From Hemileia vastatrix (lineage: Eukaryota > Basidiomycota > Pucciniomycetes > Pucciniales > Zaghouaniaceae), in assembly GCA_030280995.1 (NCBI GenBank), contig JASXTE010000005.1:24124001-24188000 (forward strand): DNA of 64,000 nucleotides. Reading direction: 5' to 3'. Of the stretch, positions 42,476 to 55,475 are shown piece by piece. The notes beneath the pieces were generated by a model. The model saw only the letters and a program-made list of their open reading frames with translations, was not told the DNA's origin and made no database searches. Both the position numbers and the translations under genes were made by a program. Within the stretch, counting starts at the first letter, position 1; every line of letters begins with the position of its first letter.

Positions 42476-42564
42476 GCCCCCCACTTTGCTGCCACAGTGA
42501 AAAAATTAAAGTAAGAATAATGATAAAATAAAAAAAATTGAAACTATAAAATTTGCAAAAGTAA

Positions 42565-45500
42565 TTAAGTAACCCCCAAGTGATGCCATTTGTCTGCAGT
42601 AAGAACAGGTCCAAAATTTTTTGTTAATAGATTGGTGTATTGGTCTGTACCTGGTACCCACTCTAATCTCATGTTACCTTTGTAGAGTTGTTCATTGACC
42701 AAGAAGAAGTAACAGTCAGAATGACGAGTACGCTTATTTGAGCGATTATTTTTTGCAGATGCCACAGAACTCTTGTTATCACAATGTAATGTAACACTGT
42801 CCATTGGCCCACAAATATCAACGAGTAAATTGGGTATCCAGATACTATCTTTTGTCGCTAAGCACATTGAAATACACTCCACAAAACATGTTGAGTCCAC
42901 TACGATTCTTTGCCGCTTGGAAGACCACAGAATAGGACATCTGTTAAGATATATGATATGGCCACTGGCAGACCTTGACCATTTGCCTCCAAATGAAGCA
43001 TCAGAGTAAGTTGTAAGTAATGGTTTATGGGTTGACACAGGGTATAGATGCAGCTTTAAATCACGGGTAGCTTGTAAATACCTTAATAAGTGATGTAGAG
43101 CCAGCCAGTGTGTATCTAGTGGTTTAGATGAGAAACAAGCAAGAAAGTTTACTGCATATGATAAATCTGGATGACTGGCTATTGCAATATAGTTTAGGCT
43201 ACCAATGATTGATAGATATTAATTAGATTTGATACCAACATTGTCAGGTTTAGCGGATGAGAGATCACAATTCATTGGTAATGGTGTCTTGCATTTGAGT
43301 CCACAGGGGTTGTAATACTGTAATACTTTATCAATTAATCTATGGCAGTCTAATTCAAAACCGCATTCAACTCTCTTCACCTTCATTCCAACTATACTAT
43401 CCAATCCCTCAGACCATTTCAACTCCATTTTCCTTAAAATTTCATCACTGCTACCCGTCACTACTCCATCATCCACATGAAGCTATACCACACCTGTTGA
43501 TGTTTTACCTTTAAGTATGTAAAGACTGATGTCATACTGACTTTCAATAAATCTAAGAGACTTCAGCTTGTCTGAAATATGAAGCCACCAGCAGCGAGCT
43601 GACTGTTTGGTGCTGTAAAGTGCTTTGTGAAGTTTTAGAACATTACCAGGTGGTGGTTCAATCCATAAGTCTTCCTCTACTCTGCTGTGCAGGTAAGCAG
43701 CCGTGACATCAAAAGACCCTACCTTCCAGCCATACATTGCCACCATAGTAAGTAGGATCCTTTGAGAGGCAAATGTTGCAGTGGGTGAAAAGGTGTCTTT
43801 GTAGTCAATACCCTCTTGCTGTTTAAAGCCCTTGGCAACAAAACGAGCTTTGAATTTTATGGGAGAGCCTTCAGGGGAGTTTTAAATTGCAAAGACCCAC
43901 TTTCCTTTCAAGGGAACAATATTTAGGGGTGGAGAAACTTCTGACCAAACATTTAGATGGGACATATTTTACATTTCTTGTTCACAGGCAGTCTTCCAAC
44001 TTGAGGCTTCCAGAGATTTCATCACTTGATTGAATGTTGAAGGAATAGAAATTAGAGATTGGGAAGTAGCTATTTGCATAGACTCAATACACATATATTG
44101 ACTTTCCAGCATTTGTTCAGCTGATAAATAACCAAATGAGAGGGAATTAAGTATATAATTGAGAGAATCTTTGGATGGTGAAGGAGGTGACTGTCATGCA
44201 ACTTCATGAGCTCCCTGAAGACCACCATGAAATTTGGCCATAGCAAATTCAAAAAGTCTGCCTGATTCTTCATTCCAAAATAACCATCCATAATTGTTTT
44301 TTGAGTATCCCACAACTCTGCATTCCAAAGCAAAATTGTCCAGTTTGGTCCCCACCTATTTATGAACATGTACATAGGCCTTTTCACCAAATATGCACAT
44401 GTTGTGAAAATCTGGTTTGGTACCAAAAACCATTTTGAGAGGAGTAGAGCAGGTTATTTTGCTATTGGGTAGGAGATTGTGTAAAAAAGATGCCCATTTA
44501 TATGAGAGACCCAAGAACAATTTTGGAAGGCCACTTTCAAGAAGGGATGTTTGAGCAATATCTCCTACTGTGTGATTGAAGCGCTCAGCAGTGCCATTCT
44601 GTTCAGCATGGTACAGCATAGTGATTTTGTGAGTAGCAACTATGGAGGATAGAAATATTTTCATTGCATTGCTATGTAACTCACCTCCATTGGTCCTGAG
44701 GACTAAAAGCTTTTTTCCAAGTGGCTGTGCTTAATTTGTTGTGGAAGGTTTTAAAAGCATCCATAGCATCATTTTTATTTTTTAACATAAAAAATTTGCC
44801 ATAAGTTGAGTAAGATTCCCTAAACAAAGCAGCCCATTTGTACCCACCTATTGCCTCATCTTTTATGGGGCCAATTAAATCACCTACAATCAGTGAAAGT
44901 ATTGATTCAGGTGCCAATTTGCATTGCACAGAAGTTTGGCTTTCACTTTTAGCAATGGCACAGTTAGCACAATCCACCATTCCTTTTGGACATTTGGAGG
45001 GAAGACCTGACCCAAGATTATGTTTAATGATATTCTTCAATACACATCCACTTGTATTTCCAAGCCAACAATGCAAGTCTAGAAGTGATCCTGAAGCTTA
45101 ATAAGGTCAATGAATAGAAGCTGAATTAACATCATCTATGAAGAGTTTGAAAAAAGAGCATTGTTTGTATGGTACATCTGGCAAAAGTAAAGTGTATGGG
45201 GATAACTTTTTAGATGATATTGCATGTTTAGTAGTATGTACAAGCCATATACGTCCATTCACATCAATCTTTGAAATTAAAACATTTTTATCATTAACAG
45301 AAAGAATAAATTCTTTTTCCGATGTCATGGAAAAATTAAAGCCCCCTTTTACCAAATCAAACAGTGAAGTCAGTGTAGTCCTGGCTTGTGGACAGAAGAA
45401 CACATTTTTAATGATGATCAGGAAGTTCAAAACAACTATATTCATATCTCCCATTCCAACAATAAATGACGGAGAACTTTCAGTGCCAACTTTGACAGGG

Positions 45501-46814
45501 ATGTGAGGAATGACAGGTCAATAGTTTGAGAGTAGACTTACATCACCAGTGACATGATGGGTGGCGCCTCTATTGAGTATAGCTTCAGAGGTAGAGGCAG
45601 GAGATTCCAATTTCCATTCAACACTTTTAAGATTGATATGATCAATGACAGTTGGTAGTGCTTCCATTGAGCTAGAGTCTACTTCAACAATTTCATCTCC
45701 TGCTTTGGCAAAACAAACACATATCTTTCCTTTGGGGTCAGAAGGCAAGTGGGAACGTTTTCCAAGGTTGTTAATATGTTGTTGAAGATCATAGTACATT
45801 TTCAAATCAGGGTTGTAAATGGGCAACCGGGTGAAGTAGGGACAGTCATTATGAACGTGTTTGGTGGAATCACAGTCAAAAAATTGTCATTGAGTGTTTT
45901 TGGGGCAATAGGAATCAACAGGATGTGGTCGAGTGAATGGTTGTTGAAGAGCATTGAGACTAATAGTTAAAACATCAGGCAATTCATGTGCCTGTTTCAC
46001 TATGGAAAGGTTGGTCTCAGCCGTTAAAATTTTGGTGAGAAATTTGTCAGAAGACATTGTCAGTGCATTGCAACAGGATTCAATAGCATGACTAATATCA
46101 GTAGAGAGATCAACTGAAGATAAGGGTAGGAAAACATGAGCCATGATGGCTTTCATGGAGGAGTTTGTGAAGTTGAAACTGGTGCCAATAATAGCATCAA
46201 TGTTCTCATTGACCTTTTCCCAATGTTTGGTGACAAAAGAAAAAGGTTGGGAGGGAATAGATATAAGAGATTTGAAGAGAGCAAGGTGGGAGGTATGAGT
46301 TGACCGATTGAATTTTTTATAGAGGGTCAAATAAGCTACTCAACAAGAGAAGTCCGGTTCAATGAGACTTTGGAGTTCAGATTTGATAGTATCAACAACT
46401 AGGATTCTTGCCATAAAATTACAGATATTTCCTGCAGAAGATGATGTATCCTCAAGGGTGTAAAAAGTGGTGCTAATATAATCAGACATTAGGGAACAAA
46501 ATCTTGCAATACCAATTGTGAAAATTCAATCCATCAACTTTAAGTTTTTCAACTCCAATGGTCAGTTTTGAAATTTCAGCTAATGCTTTGGGGCGGCATT
46601 AAATATCCTCAAGGGATATGGGTGGTTGGGTAGCAGAAGAGGGTGTCAAAGGTTCAGGATTAGACATGATGGGGTTCACTTCAGGTTTAGGAATAGTATG
46701 AGGAGGAGGATTGCGTAATGTGGAGGGAGAGGAGGTCAGTTGAGGTGTAAAAGAGGTAAAATTTTCATGTGGAACAGGGCCTTTGCAATGGGTATGACAT
46801 GAGGTATTGGACAT
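42565..46814 (-). pseudogene. copia gag-pol polyprotein, decayed (C1)
   Basis: Copia order, read leftwards: Pro/Ser-rich gag start (MSNTSCHTHC at 46814) and gag (46330-45887). The protease follows at ILNRGATHHVTGD (about 45550), where the catalytic DSGA has become NRGA. Next are GAG-pre-integrase (HCWLGNTSGCVLKN...DCANCAIAK), the integrase core (LIVGDLIGP, then EQNGTAERFNHTVGDI with the catalytic Glu), and reverse transcriptase (GWKVGSFDVTAAYLHS; LHVDDGVV in place of the usual YVDD). RNase H (TTYSDASFGGKWSR, LHCDNKSSVASAK) ends at 42565. Many frame breaks (near 45880, 45500, 45080, 44670, 43750, 43480, 43215) make it non-functional. Confidence 0.88.
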
Positions 46815-47011
46815 AAACTGGTTTGGTGATCAAAAAGGTGTATTAATCTTCAATGAGAGGGAGGGGCTGAATCAATGTATCAGCAAGGAAAGGTACCACC
46901 GCGGTGTAATGTTAATGGTGTTTAACATCAAACAATGTGTTGGACCGGATTTTAATCTTGTGAGTATACGCTTTCTTATTTTATGACAAGCACTAAAAAG
47001 GGACCATAACC

Positions 47012-47130
47012 TGTAGTTGTGCATCAGTAACAGACTGCAAGAATAATTGGAGTTAGTCAGATGCACAATCTACATTCTATATACAATAATCATGTGGTAG
47101 CTAAGTATGCTTATGACTATGTACGTAACA
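47012..47130 (-). repeat. 5' LTR of copia C1
   Basis: 119 bp, with the target duplication AATCC directly to the right. Confidence 0.88.
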
Positions 47131-47166
47131 AATCCTTCTCCAAACCCAATTCATCTATAGCTTTTA

Positions 47167-47330
47167 TGTACCAGCTACTATGTACTTATTTATGCATAAA
47201 AGTATATAGTCTGTAGTCACTGCGTCTCCTGTTCTCTGGTTCTTTCTGAATTTCTACAGGCTGACACTGTGCTACAGGTAAGCAATGCATTGGTTCTTTC
47301 CGGAGTTCTACTGGCTGAGACCATGCTAAA
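47167..47330 (+). repeat. 5' LTR of copia C2
   Basis: Shares GTATATAGTCTGTAGTCA and GGTAAGCAATGCATTGGTTC with the 3' LTR. It contains a 15-20 bp duplication (GGTTCTTTC...GTTCTAC) not complete in the other LTR. Confidence 0.8.
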
Positions 47331-48192
47331 GGTTATGGGCTGTACCCATGGGCATTGAAATGTTAGCCATAAATAAATCCACAATGTTAGCAACACTAGG
47401 AACGTTAGTAGCCAAAAGACCCTCAGCGCATGTCTGAAAGAGACTTACCTTCTGCTGGTGAAAATAATCCATCCCAGAGCACCTATCCAATATACAACCA
47501 AGAGCTATGCATCCTTGGAATTGACCCTCTAAAATCTCATCCCACTACCCACTGAAAAATGTGCTCCTCCACAACTTGCACGTCATCCATAACTCCTGCC
47601 CTGACACTCACCTTCCTACCCTCCTCCACAATTGAGAATAATCCCATCATTTCTCCTATAAAAAATTTCCCCTCCCCAACCACAACAACCTCATTTGCTT
47701 TCTAGAATCCCCTTGCTGGAAAAAATCACCTAAAACCCCCCTCCCCAATTAAAGTGCCACCAACTACTAGTGGTCAACCCTCTCACTTCCCCTCTCCTAA
47801 AGCAACTCCTTGATTCCGCTCTCTTACAGCAAGCCGATCCCCCACTTTTGAACCTAGCAAGCCTACACTGCGCAAATCATTAGCACAGGTCCCAAATCCT
47901 ATAGAGGACCTAAAGAAAGCAATTGGTGACCTAACCATATGTCTACCTGTGTTGGTTTCCCCCCCTGCAATAAATCCCTTCCCTCTTTTCCCCACCATCT
48001 TCCCATCACCTCACCCCAGTAAATAAATGCATGAGTGACTCAAACAGGGAAACTCCAGCAGGGAGATTGGTCTCCCCCTTTAGGAAGACCAATACCATTG
48101 GTAATTCATGCCCCATGCCGCCCCACATGTCAGCACAACTGCAAGTGCCACCCATTAGTATGATAGAGAGAGAATGCACCATATGAAATGTA
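47331..48192 (+). other. C2 leader and decayed 5' gag
   Basis: Pro/Ser/Asn-rich reading with many stops in every frame. It corresponds in position to the Pro-rich gag start of C1. Nothing else is recognised. Confidence 0.45.
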
Positions 48193-51100
48193 ATGAAGCT
48201 CACTAAATCTATTCCAGGCATTGAAAAAAGTGGCAGTAATTATTCTGATTGGCACAGCAATGAACTTGTGTTAATCAAATATTTTTTTGGCACCAGAGCT
48301 TATGAATTGAATGATGGTAATACACCTGATGACTTTGAAGATAGAGTCACTAACTCAATCCTAGTACACTCAATTTCACTTAATCTGTGCCATGAGATCT
48401 CCACTGACTAAAAAGCACATCAAACATATCTTCACATTAGCAACAAGTTCACAAGATTCAATCACATATCCATCATGACAGCTATTTATAATTTCATTAA
48501 TTTGAAACAAATTCAATTCACATCACAGAGCTAATATTTGGAAGCCTTCAATAAATGCTTTGACCTAATTGAAAAAAAGGGTATTGTGTTTGACCAGAAG
48601 ATTTTCAAAGCTCTAATGTCCCATGCTCTACTACCATTATCCCTGAAAGACCTTTACATTGATCTTTGTGTTGCTCAGGATAACTTCCCTGACTCAAAAT
48701 TGGTCACCTTTGAGGATTTCTATCAGCTCATGCCAACCTTAGCCCAGAACAGAGCAGATAGGGAGATAGTCTCCTCAGATCCTACTGCATCTTTGTCAAC
48801 TAAACCCATCTTTAATGCAGCTGCTCTCCCATAGTGTCATACTGAATCATACAGACCTCCTGGTACTCAAAGACAATGTCATAAATGCAAATCAACTGCC
48901 CACATTTTTTATACTGTCATTAAAACCCTTACTCATCTACCTTTTCCCCAAGACTCTTCATTATGAGAGAGTGTGCCACCCATTTTGCATCTGATCCAAA
49001 TGCAAAAAACAAACCAATTTACATCCTTTAAAAAAAGACCCCAATTAAGGCAGATTAGAGCCAGAGATGTTCAGGTTGAAGCCAATGAAGTCAATATTTT
49101 TGAGGAAAATGTTGAAGCCTTGTATGAGCAAGCTGCACATATTAATCTAAACAGTGCAGAGTGGTCACCTGAAGCACTTGCAGGGAATGTGGCAATCTTG
49201 GATTCTGGAGAAACCCATCATGTCACTGGAAATGTGAGCCTTCTCAGAAACTTCAGACTTCTTAAAAATCAAATCCCAATCAAAGTAGAAACTAACTATC
49301 CTTTCTCATTTATTACTGGTATAGGGGACCTTAAAAAAAATAAAAGGAGATGGAAAAGTTGTTACCATTACCTGTGTTTTTTACTGTCCAGATGTTAGAC
49401 ATACTCTTAATTCTCTTTTTGATTTTGTAGATAGTGGTTTCTGTTTTGGTTTATGTTCTGAAGACAAAAATTTAGGGATTTATTTTAAAGATGATATAAT
49501 TATGATGAGGAAACTAGAAAGTACAAGGAGGCATTGGATCCTAGATGTAATTAGGTTTAGTGATTGAAATCCAAATGATGTTTCTCCTTACCATTATTCC
49601 TTACATCCCTCTCTCTTGTGTACTGTAAAAAATAATGAGAATATCAACCAACCTCCAGCTGCAAAAGACTCCCTTATGGATTGGCACAGAAGACTTGTTC
49701 ATACCAAAGAAAACACAATCAGAAATATCATCAGAAATGGAATTGGTACTGGTTTTCCCTTTTCTATGCCACCAGGTAAGATTGACTGTGAAGATTTTCT
49801 GATAGAAAAAAGTACCATAAAGCATTCAGCTGCTTGAAAATCAAGACCTGAATCAATGTTTAGCCTTGTTGTTGGAGACCTGGTTGGCTCTTTGGATCCT
49901 ACCATTCATGGTGCTAGATGGGCAGCTATGTTCAAGGAAAGTTCAACTTCTTATGGTGAGGTGTTTCTACTCAATGCCAAATCTGAAGCCACATCTGCAT
50001 TTGTAAAATTTTATAAGAAGCTGGAGAATGTCACTGGATAAAAGCTTCAAGTATTAAAAACTGATGGGGAGGAAATTCACAGCAGGCAGATGGCTCAAAT
50101 CCTAACTGACATTAGAGCTATTCATGAAGTTACTTGTCCACACCACCATGAAAGAAATGGAGCCACTGAAATTTTTAACAGGACAGTTGGTGAGATTTCT
50201 AGGACTATTCTACTAGCAAGTGAGCTACCTGAATGTTTCTGGGGCCTGGCATATAAATGGGCAGCTCATGTTCAGAAATTACTCCCCAATGTCAAGACTG
50301 GTGACAACAACACTTCCCTGAAGCTCATGTAAAACTGTGATCCAACTGATTCCAACTTCAGAATCTTTGGTGAAACAGCTTTTTTCTACATCCACAAAAA
50401 AACTTGAAACAAACTGGACCAATGTGCTTTAATTTGTAAGTGTGTTGAATATCCTTTAAATAATGTGGGTTGTATTTTTTAGCATCCAGAATCAAATTCT
50501 TTTTCAAATCTGCTAGGGATGTTTTCCCTGGTGACCAACTTCCTGCTCACAAAGCTGCTTATCAACTTCCACCTTCTAAATGTTCTCATGATAATATCAT
50601 CAATTCCATAAAATTAGGAGATTTCAAGTATGAAAAACCTCTTATTTCTCAAGAAAAAGCTGTGCATGAAACTATAGAGAAAGGTTTTTCCCAATAATTC
50701 ATTATCCCAAAAACTCATTTGAAAGCTATTCTCTCACCTGAAAGTAAAAATTTGGAACAAGAAAGCAAAAAGGAGCTGTAAAATATGAGAGATATGGATG
50801 TTTTGTATGGGTAAAACCTCCTCCTGGTGCCAAACTAACCAACATAAAATGGGTCTTCTCTATAAAGAATACTTTGTCAAAATCACCAACCTACAAGGCA
50901 AGATATTTGTCCAAAGTTTTTTTACAAAATTATGGTATTGATTTCAATGACACATTTTCTTCAAAATGTATTCTTCTCACACTAACAGCTCATCACAAAT
51001 GGCCTGTCAAATCTTTTGATGTCACTTTTGCTTACCTTCACAGTCCAATTGATGAAGCAATTCGGGCCTGCCCTCCTGAAGGTTACCAGCTCCCTGACAT

Positions 51101-52204
51101 TGGAAAATCCCTACATTTAAAAAGGGCCTCTATGTCACTAAAAAAGCAGCAAGATGCTGGTGGCATCACATAGCCAGAAAATTGGATGCTCTGGGGTATA
51201 AGGCAAGTCAACAAGATAAAAGTTTCTATGCTCTCAGAAAATTGAGATGTGTGGGGTGATTTGGATACATGTTGATGATGGCATAGTTACTGTAATTAGT
51301 GAAGAGGTGTTGAAGGAACTAAAGAATGGATTGGATGGTAGTTTGAAGGTAAAGTGGAATGATAAAGTGGATGGTATTGTAGGTGTTTCTATCAAAGAAG
51401 TTCCAGAAGGTTTTGATCTGCACATTTCAAAGCTCATTGAAAAGATTCTGAGGACTCATAACCCCTCTGGATTGACAAGAAGATCCCCCTACCAACTAAT
51501 CTAGAATTTAACACAGACAAGGATGAAGAGGTAGCTTAGATACAACTAAATATCTCTCTATTCTAGGTGCTCTCAGTTATGTGGTGGTGGCAACTAGGCT
51601 GGATCTGTCCTTCCATGTCAAATTTTTATCACAATTCTCCTCCAAACCTAATTCCAATCACTGAATTTCACTAAAACACCTGATCAGATATGTTCAACAC
51701 ACTTCAAACCTATGTCTCCACATTCATCCTGAATGCAATTCCAAACTTGAATGCCTATCTTGTTCTGATTCAACTTGGAATAACAAGGAACTCTCAAGAG
51801 CTTAAAGCAAACATCTCCTTCTCCTACACTCTTTCCCTATTGTGTGGACCTCAAGACACCAATTAACAGTTAGTGATTTATCATGCACTGCTGAATATGT
51901 GGCACTTGGTGGAAGTATGAAGGATGTAATTTGGATCTCAAATATTCTTAAAGACATTTTTCCTGATATTCCCCAAATAAAGATCTTCTGTGACAACAAA
52001 GGAGAAATTGCCAATGCAAAAGAAAATCCAGGAAATAAGAGGACACAGCATGTGGATAGGTGTTTCTATCTTGTGAATGAACAGATCTTCCTAATAAAAG
52101 CAACTTTTGAATGGGTTCCCACTTCTCAAATGCATGCAGATATACTCACAAAATCACTGTGTCCATCTCTAAGAATTCTTAGAAGAAAGGATGTTTGTGT
52201 GTAG
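48193..52204 (+). pseudogene. copia gag-pol polyprotein, decayed (C2)
   Basis: Gag begins near 48193 (LTKSIPGIEKSGSNYSDWHS). A knuckle-like CHKCKSTAHIFYTV near 48877 lacks its last Cys. The protease is ILDSGETHHVTGN near 49197, with the catalytic Asp kept but Glu in place of Ala. The pre-integrase HRRLVH...DCEDF near 49690-49795 has Phe for the second Cys. Integrase follows (VVGDLVGSL; HHERNGATEIFNRTVGEIS), then RT (KWPVKSFDVTFAYLHS near 51000; WIHVDDGIVTV near 51260) and RNase H (LSCTAEYVALGGSMKDVIWI, FCDNKGEIANAK). Several stops and frameshifts are present. Both copia elements have HVDD rather than YVDD, so His is a family feature and not damage. Confidence 0.86.
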
Positions 52205-52329
52205 TGATGGGGTTATATTTTCTTTTTTCCTTACTTTATTTTCTTTATTTTTCTTTTTTTTGGAGTTAATTATATTTCCATGAGGGGATATCAGTAATAT
52301 TTTTAAATAACTAAGTGGAAGGAATTTTA

Positions 52330-52475
52330 TGTACCAGCTACTATGCACTTAGTTATGTATAGAAGTATATAGTCTGTAGTCAGGGGGTCTTCTGTTCTCC
52401 AGTTCTTTCCAGAGATATAAAGGTAAGCAATGCATTGGTTCTTTCTAAAGTTCTACAGACTGAAAAGGTGCTACA
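52330..52475 (+). repeat. 3' LTR of copia C2
   Basis: 146 bp, preceded by a purine-rich AAGTGGAAGGAA. It ends TGCTACA. Confidence 0.78.
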
Positions 52476-53095
52476 ATAACTTCATCTTTTCACACAATTT
52501 TAGATATAAATACTAGGCATTTAATTAAAATATTTTCCCTTAGTGAAATATCTTTTGTTACTTTCTGTTTTAATTAAATATTTACCTAAACCATTACAAT
52601 TATATTTTTCTCATAAAGCTTAAACTATATTTCTTACAATAAAATGGAGCCTGAAACTCAAATATTTTAGGTCTTGACTATGCCCCAGTCTCACATTGTA
52701 TATAGAGTAGCAAATGAATCATTGAAATGAGTATTCCTTTTTGACTCTCCAATCTTGCTAATAGGTTATGGGCCATTAGTGCTAAAACAATTTTCTATCA
52801 ATTTTCTTCCTACCTTCTAGAATAAATTTTTTTTGAAATTGTAATCATTGTACCTTTTTTGGGACTCATCATCCTTTTCTCTCATATCATTTTCCTTCTA
52901 CCTTGTCATCAATTTTTTGAAACACAAAACCTTTTTTTTCCTTATCCTTTTCTTTCCATTTTTAAGAATTTTTTTTTCCATTCTATCTTATTTCTGATTA
53001 TTTCTTTTCTATGTCTACACAGGTGATTAAGTTAGGTTCATCACAAGAGCCCAAAAAAAGTGGAAGTGGGTGCACTTCTCCCCAAACACCTTTTT
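52476..53095. other. Intergenic, no gene seen
   Basis: AT-rich sequence with pyrimidine-rich stretches. No coding frame above background and no recognised repeat. Confidence 0.5.
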
Positions 53096-53400
53096 TTCTC
53101 TTTTTCTTTTTCTTTTTTTTTCTTTTTCTTTTTCTTTTTCTTTTTCTTTTTCTTTTTCTTTTTCTTTTTCTTTTTCTTTTTCTTTTTCTTTTTCTTTTTC
53201 TTTTTCTTTTTCTTTTTCTTTTTCTTTTTCTTTTTCTTTTTCTTTTTCTTTTTCTTCTCCTTTTTTTCTTTTTTTTCTTTTTTTTCTTTTTTTTCTTTTT
53301 TTCTTTTTTTTCTTTTTTTTCTTTTTTTTCTTTTTTTTCTTTTTTTTCTTTTTTTTCTTTTTTTTCTTTTTTTTCTTTTTTTTCTTTTTTTTCTCTTTTG
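53096..53400. repeat. Long T/C microsatellite, two unit types
   Basis: A strand-asymmetric pyrimidine tract of about 300 bp. A TTTTTC hexamer is repeated about 25 times (to about 53255), then a TTTTTTTC octamer about 15 times (to about 53395). The unit changes across CTTCTCC at 53254-53260. Frames across it on both strands are pure F/S/L or K/R/E and not genes. No interspersed repeat surrounds it. Confidence 0.95.
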
Positions 53401-53821
53401 TTCCCTATATTTTTTCTCTCCCTCTTTTCCTTTTCTTTCACTCTTCTTTTCTAAATTATTCATTAGATTTATTAGTTAAATAAAAACTTGACAAAAAATA
53501 AAATAATATACTAATAATAATAATTCCATCTCAAAACACAACCACCACACCAACCAATCCACCAATTTATTCCCAAGTAACAGGAACAACAACATGGAAA
53601 CCACCCACAATTACAGCAAAACAATGAGCCACACCACCCACCACCTAAAATTAACCTGAAGATGCTGAAAATGAATATTTTGATCCTTACAAAAAACATC
53701 AAAACTTACCACCATCTGGTGATGAAGAGTACTGTGACACCAGAGCGTCAGCACAAAACACTGTTAGAAAACAAGTAACAGAAAAGATTTGAGAAGTTCA
53801 AAAAGAGATGTTCACACGGCC

Positions 53822-55420
53822 ATCAAAATTAAAATAGGATGGGTCCAACTTTCAACTCTTGTACAAGGAGCTGAAGATTATCCTAAATTACTACATAGGT
53901 GAGCCAGAATTTGTCACAAGGCCAAACCCATCAAATGGCTTGGCCAAAGAAGGAATAGGACAAGCTATAATCATAAACTCCATTGAGCTAAGCCTAAAAT
54001 CTCAAATAGTATCAATGGTTCCAAGTACCACAGCATTCAAACATCTTTGACTGCAATATAATGTTTTGTCAAGACCAGATCAACTAAATGCACTCAAAAA
54101 ATACTAGACATCTGCTCAAAAAATTTCCAAAATCCTATTGCAATTCTGTCCCATCTAAAAGACTGAAATGCTGACCTACATGCTCAAAACTTTAACTTCA
54201 ACAATGAGATGCTTGCTGCTATTTTCCAGAGAGCCCTTACAGATGATCCAAAATTGAGTGCAGAAATTTTGCAAGATTTGGAACTTCTTGTTAAATTCAC
54301 AGGAGTCAATCCTTCAACAGCCACCATCCAATGAACTATGAAAGCAACATGGGATAGACTAAAAAACAATAATAAAACTAATAGAACAAATAAAACTATC
54401 CCAATCAGAGCAAATAAAATTTCTACTAATTCTGCTGACACTTTTAATTCTCCTAGTGTGAGCAAACTTAATGCTACTCAGCCTCCCACCTTCTCACTCT
54501 ACTCTCCTGACACACTAGTAAATAACTTGCTACCAGATGACTCATTAAAACCCTCTTTCTCTGCTGCAAGAGCAATGATACAACTTCTGTGCTGGAATTT
54601 TAACTTTCCAGACCACCATAAAACCAACTTTCCAAAGGCTCCATCTTACAGTAATAGAAATAGAAAATTATCTAACTTAGTGCGAAATAATTTACAACCA
54701 GTCTACCCCCTTTTTATTCAACCATCCTTTGTCCCTCCTCTCAAAACCCTTAACAACTACCATAAAAGAACCACATTTCCATATCCCAGACATAAAATGG
54801 ACTCATATTGTCCCACCTACCCACAGAAACAACCCAACCACTCTACACCCAACATACTCACATCAAGAGCTAAGGCTGTGGAGCTCACTGATGATTCTTT
54901 CAAAGAAATGGCAGCTGCATTCCCAAGATTAAAAATTTCATCTGAGTACAACACAAAATCTCTTTTGGGCACAGGAGCCACTAATCATTTCTCTGGCAAA
55001 CTAAACAAGATAGTAAATTTTATACCCTTTAAAAAGTCTATTTCAATAAGAGGGGCAACTAATGAAACAATACCTTATATTAAAGGGAAAGAGACCATGA
55101 AATTGACTGGAATGAATGGGAGAACTATCAGTATTAGTCCTATGTTCTACTGCAAAGAAGCCTTAGGTATGTTGAACTCTCCAGCATCTCTCATCAAATC
55201 TGGAGCCACTATCACTTCAACTGACTCAAATGACCTTCAAATTAGATAAAACAAATAAATTCTATTCAATACCTATTTCAATAAAGATAAAGGTTTATGG
55301 TCCCTACCTTCACCAGTACCTAATCATGTATATAGTCCATTTCATGCCAAGACATCTAAATTAGATGTAGAAATATATAATAAATTTTAATATAACCTTA
55401 AGTTATTCAGTCTCAACTTG
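53822..55420 (+). pseudogene. copia gag-protease remnant C3
   Basis: Starts with a copia gag signature (GSNFQLLYKELKIILNYYIG, about 53840) and has stops near 54048, 54100 and 54334. It then runs open from 54338 to 55249, through an Asn/Pro-rich stretch to a protease-like LLGTGATNHFSGKL near 54964 (usual DSGA now GTGA) and the following beta-rich part (GATNETIPYIKGKETMKLTG). Pre-integrase sequence is barely traceable to about 55420. Integrase, RT and LTRs are missing. It is a different lineage from C1 and C2. Confidence 0.72.
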
Positions 55421-55475
55421 CCTTCCTCTTATCCTAATATCAGAAAGAGAACAAAAAATGAAGAAGTTTTATATA

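Larger units (their letters stand above)
42357..47130 (-). mobile_element. Complete Ty1/copia element C1, short LTRs
   Basis: 4774 bp. LTRs are 42357-42475 and 47012-47130, 119 bp each, TGTAGTTGTGC...ACATAACA / ACGTAACA. The 5-bp duplication AATCC lies at 42352-42356 and 47131-47135. On the minus strand a purine tract AAAGTGGGGGGC abuts the 3' LTR (42476-42487) and GGTTATGGTCCC abuts the 5' LTR as primer site candidate. Confidence 0.9.
47167..52475 (+). mobile_element. Ty1/copia element C2
   Basis: 5.3 kb. LTRs are about 47167-47330 and 52330-52475 (TGTACCAGCTACTATG...TGCTACA). GGTTATGGGCTG follows the 5' LTR, like the PBS candidate of C1. I see no clear target duplication, and the LTR start may lie a few bases earlier (TTTTATGTACC is shared). 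It is a relative of C1 in the opposite direction, inserted 36 bp away. Confidence 0.82.

Noticed and set aside
48973..49398. Independent protease-like host gene
   Set aside because: It is the gag-protease part of copia C2, colinear with integrase and RT downstream.
53011..53483. Long open frames on both strands over 53011-53483
   Set aside because: They are translations of the T/C microsatellite (F/S/L or K/R/E only) and carry no protein information.
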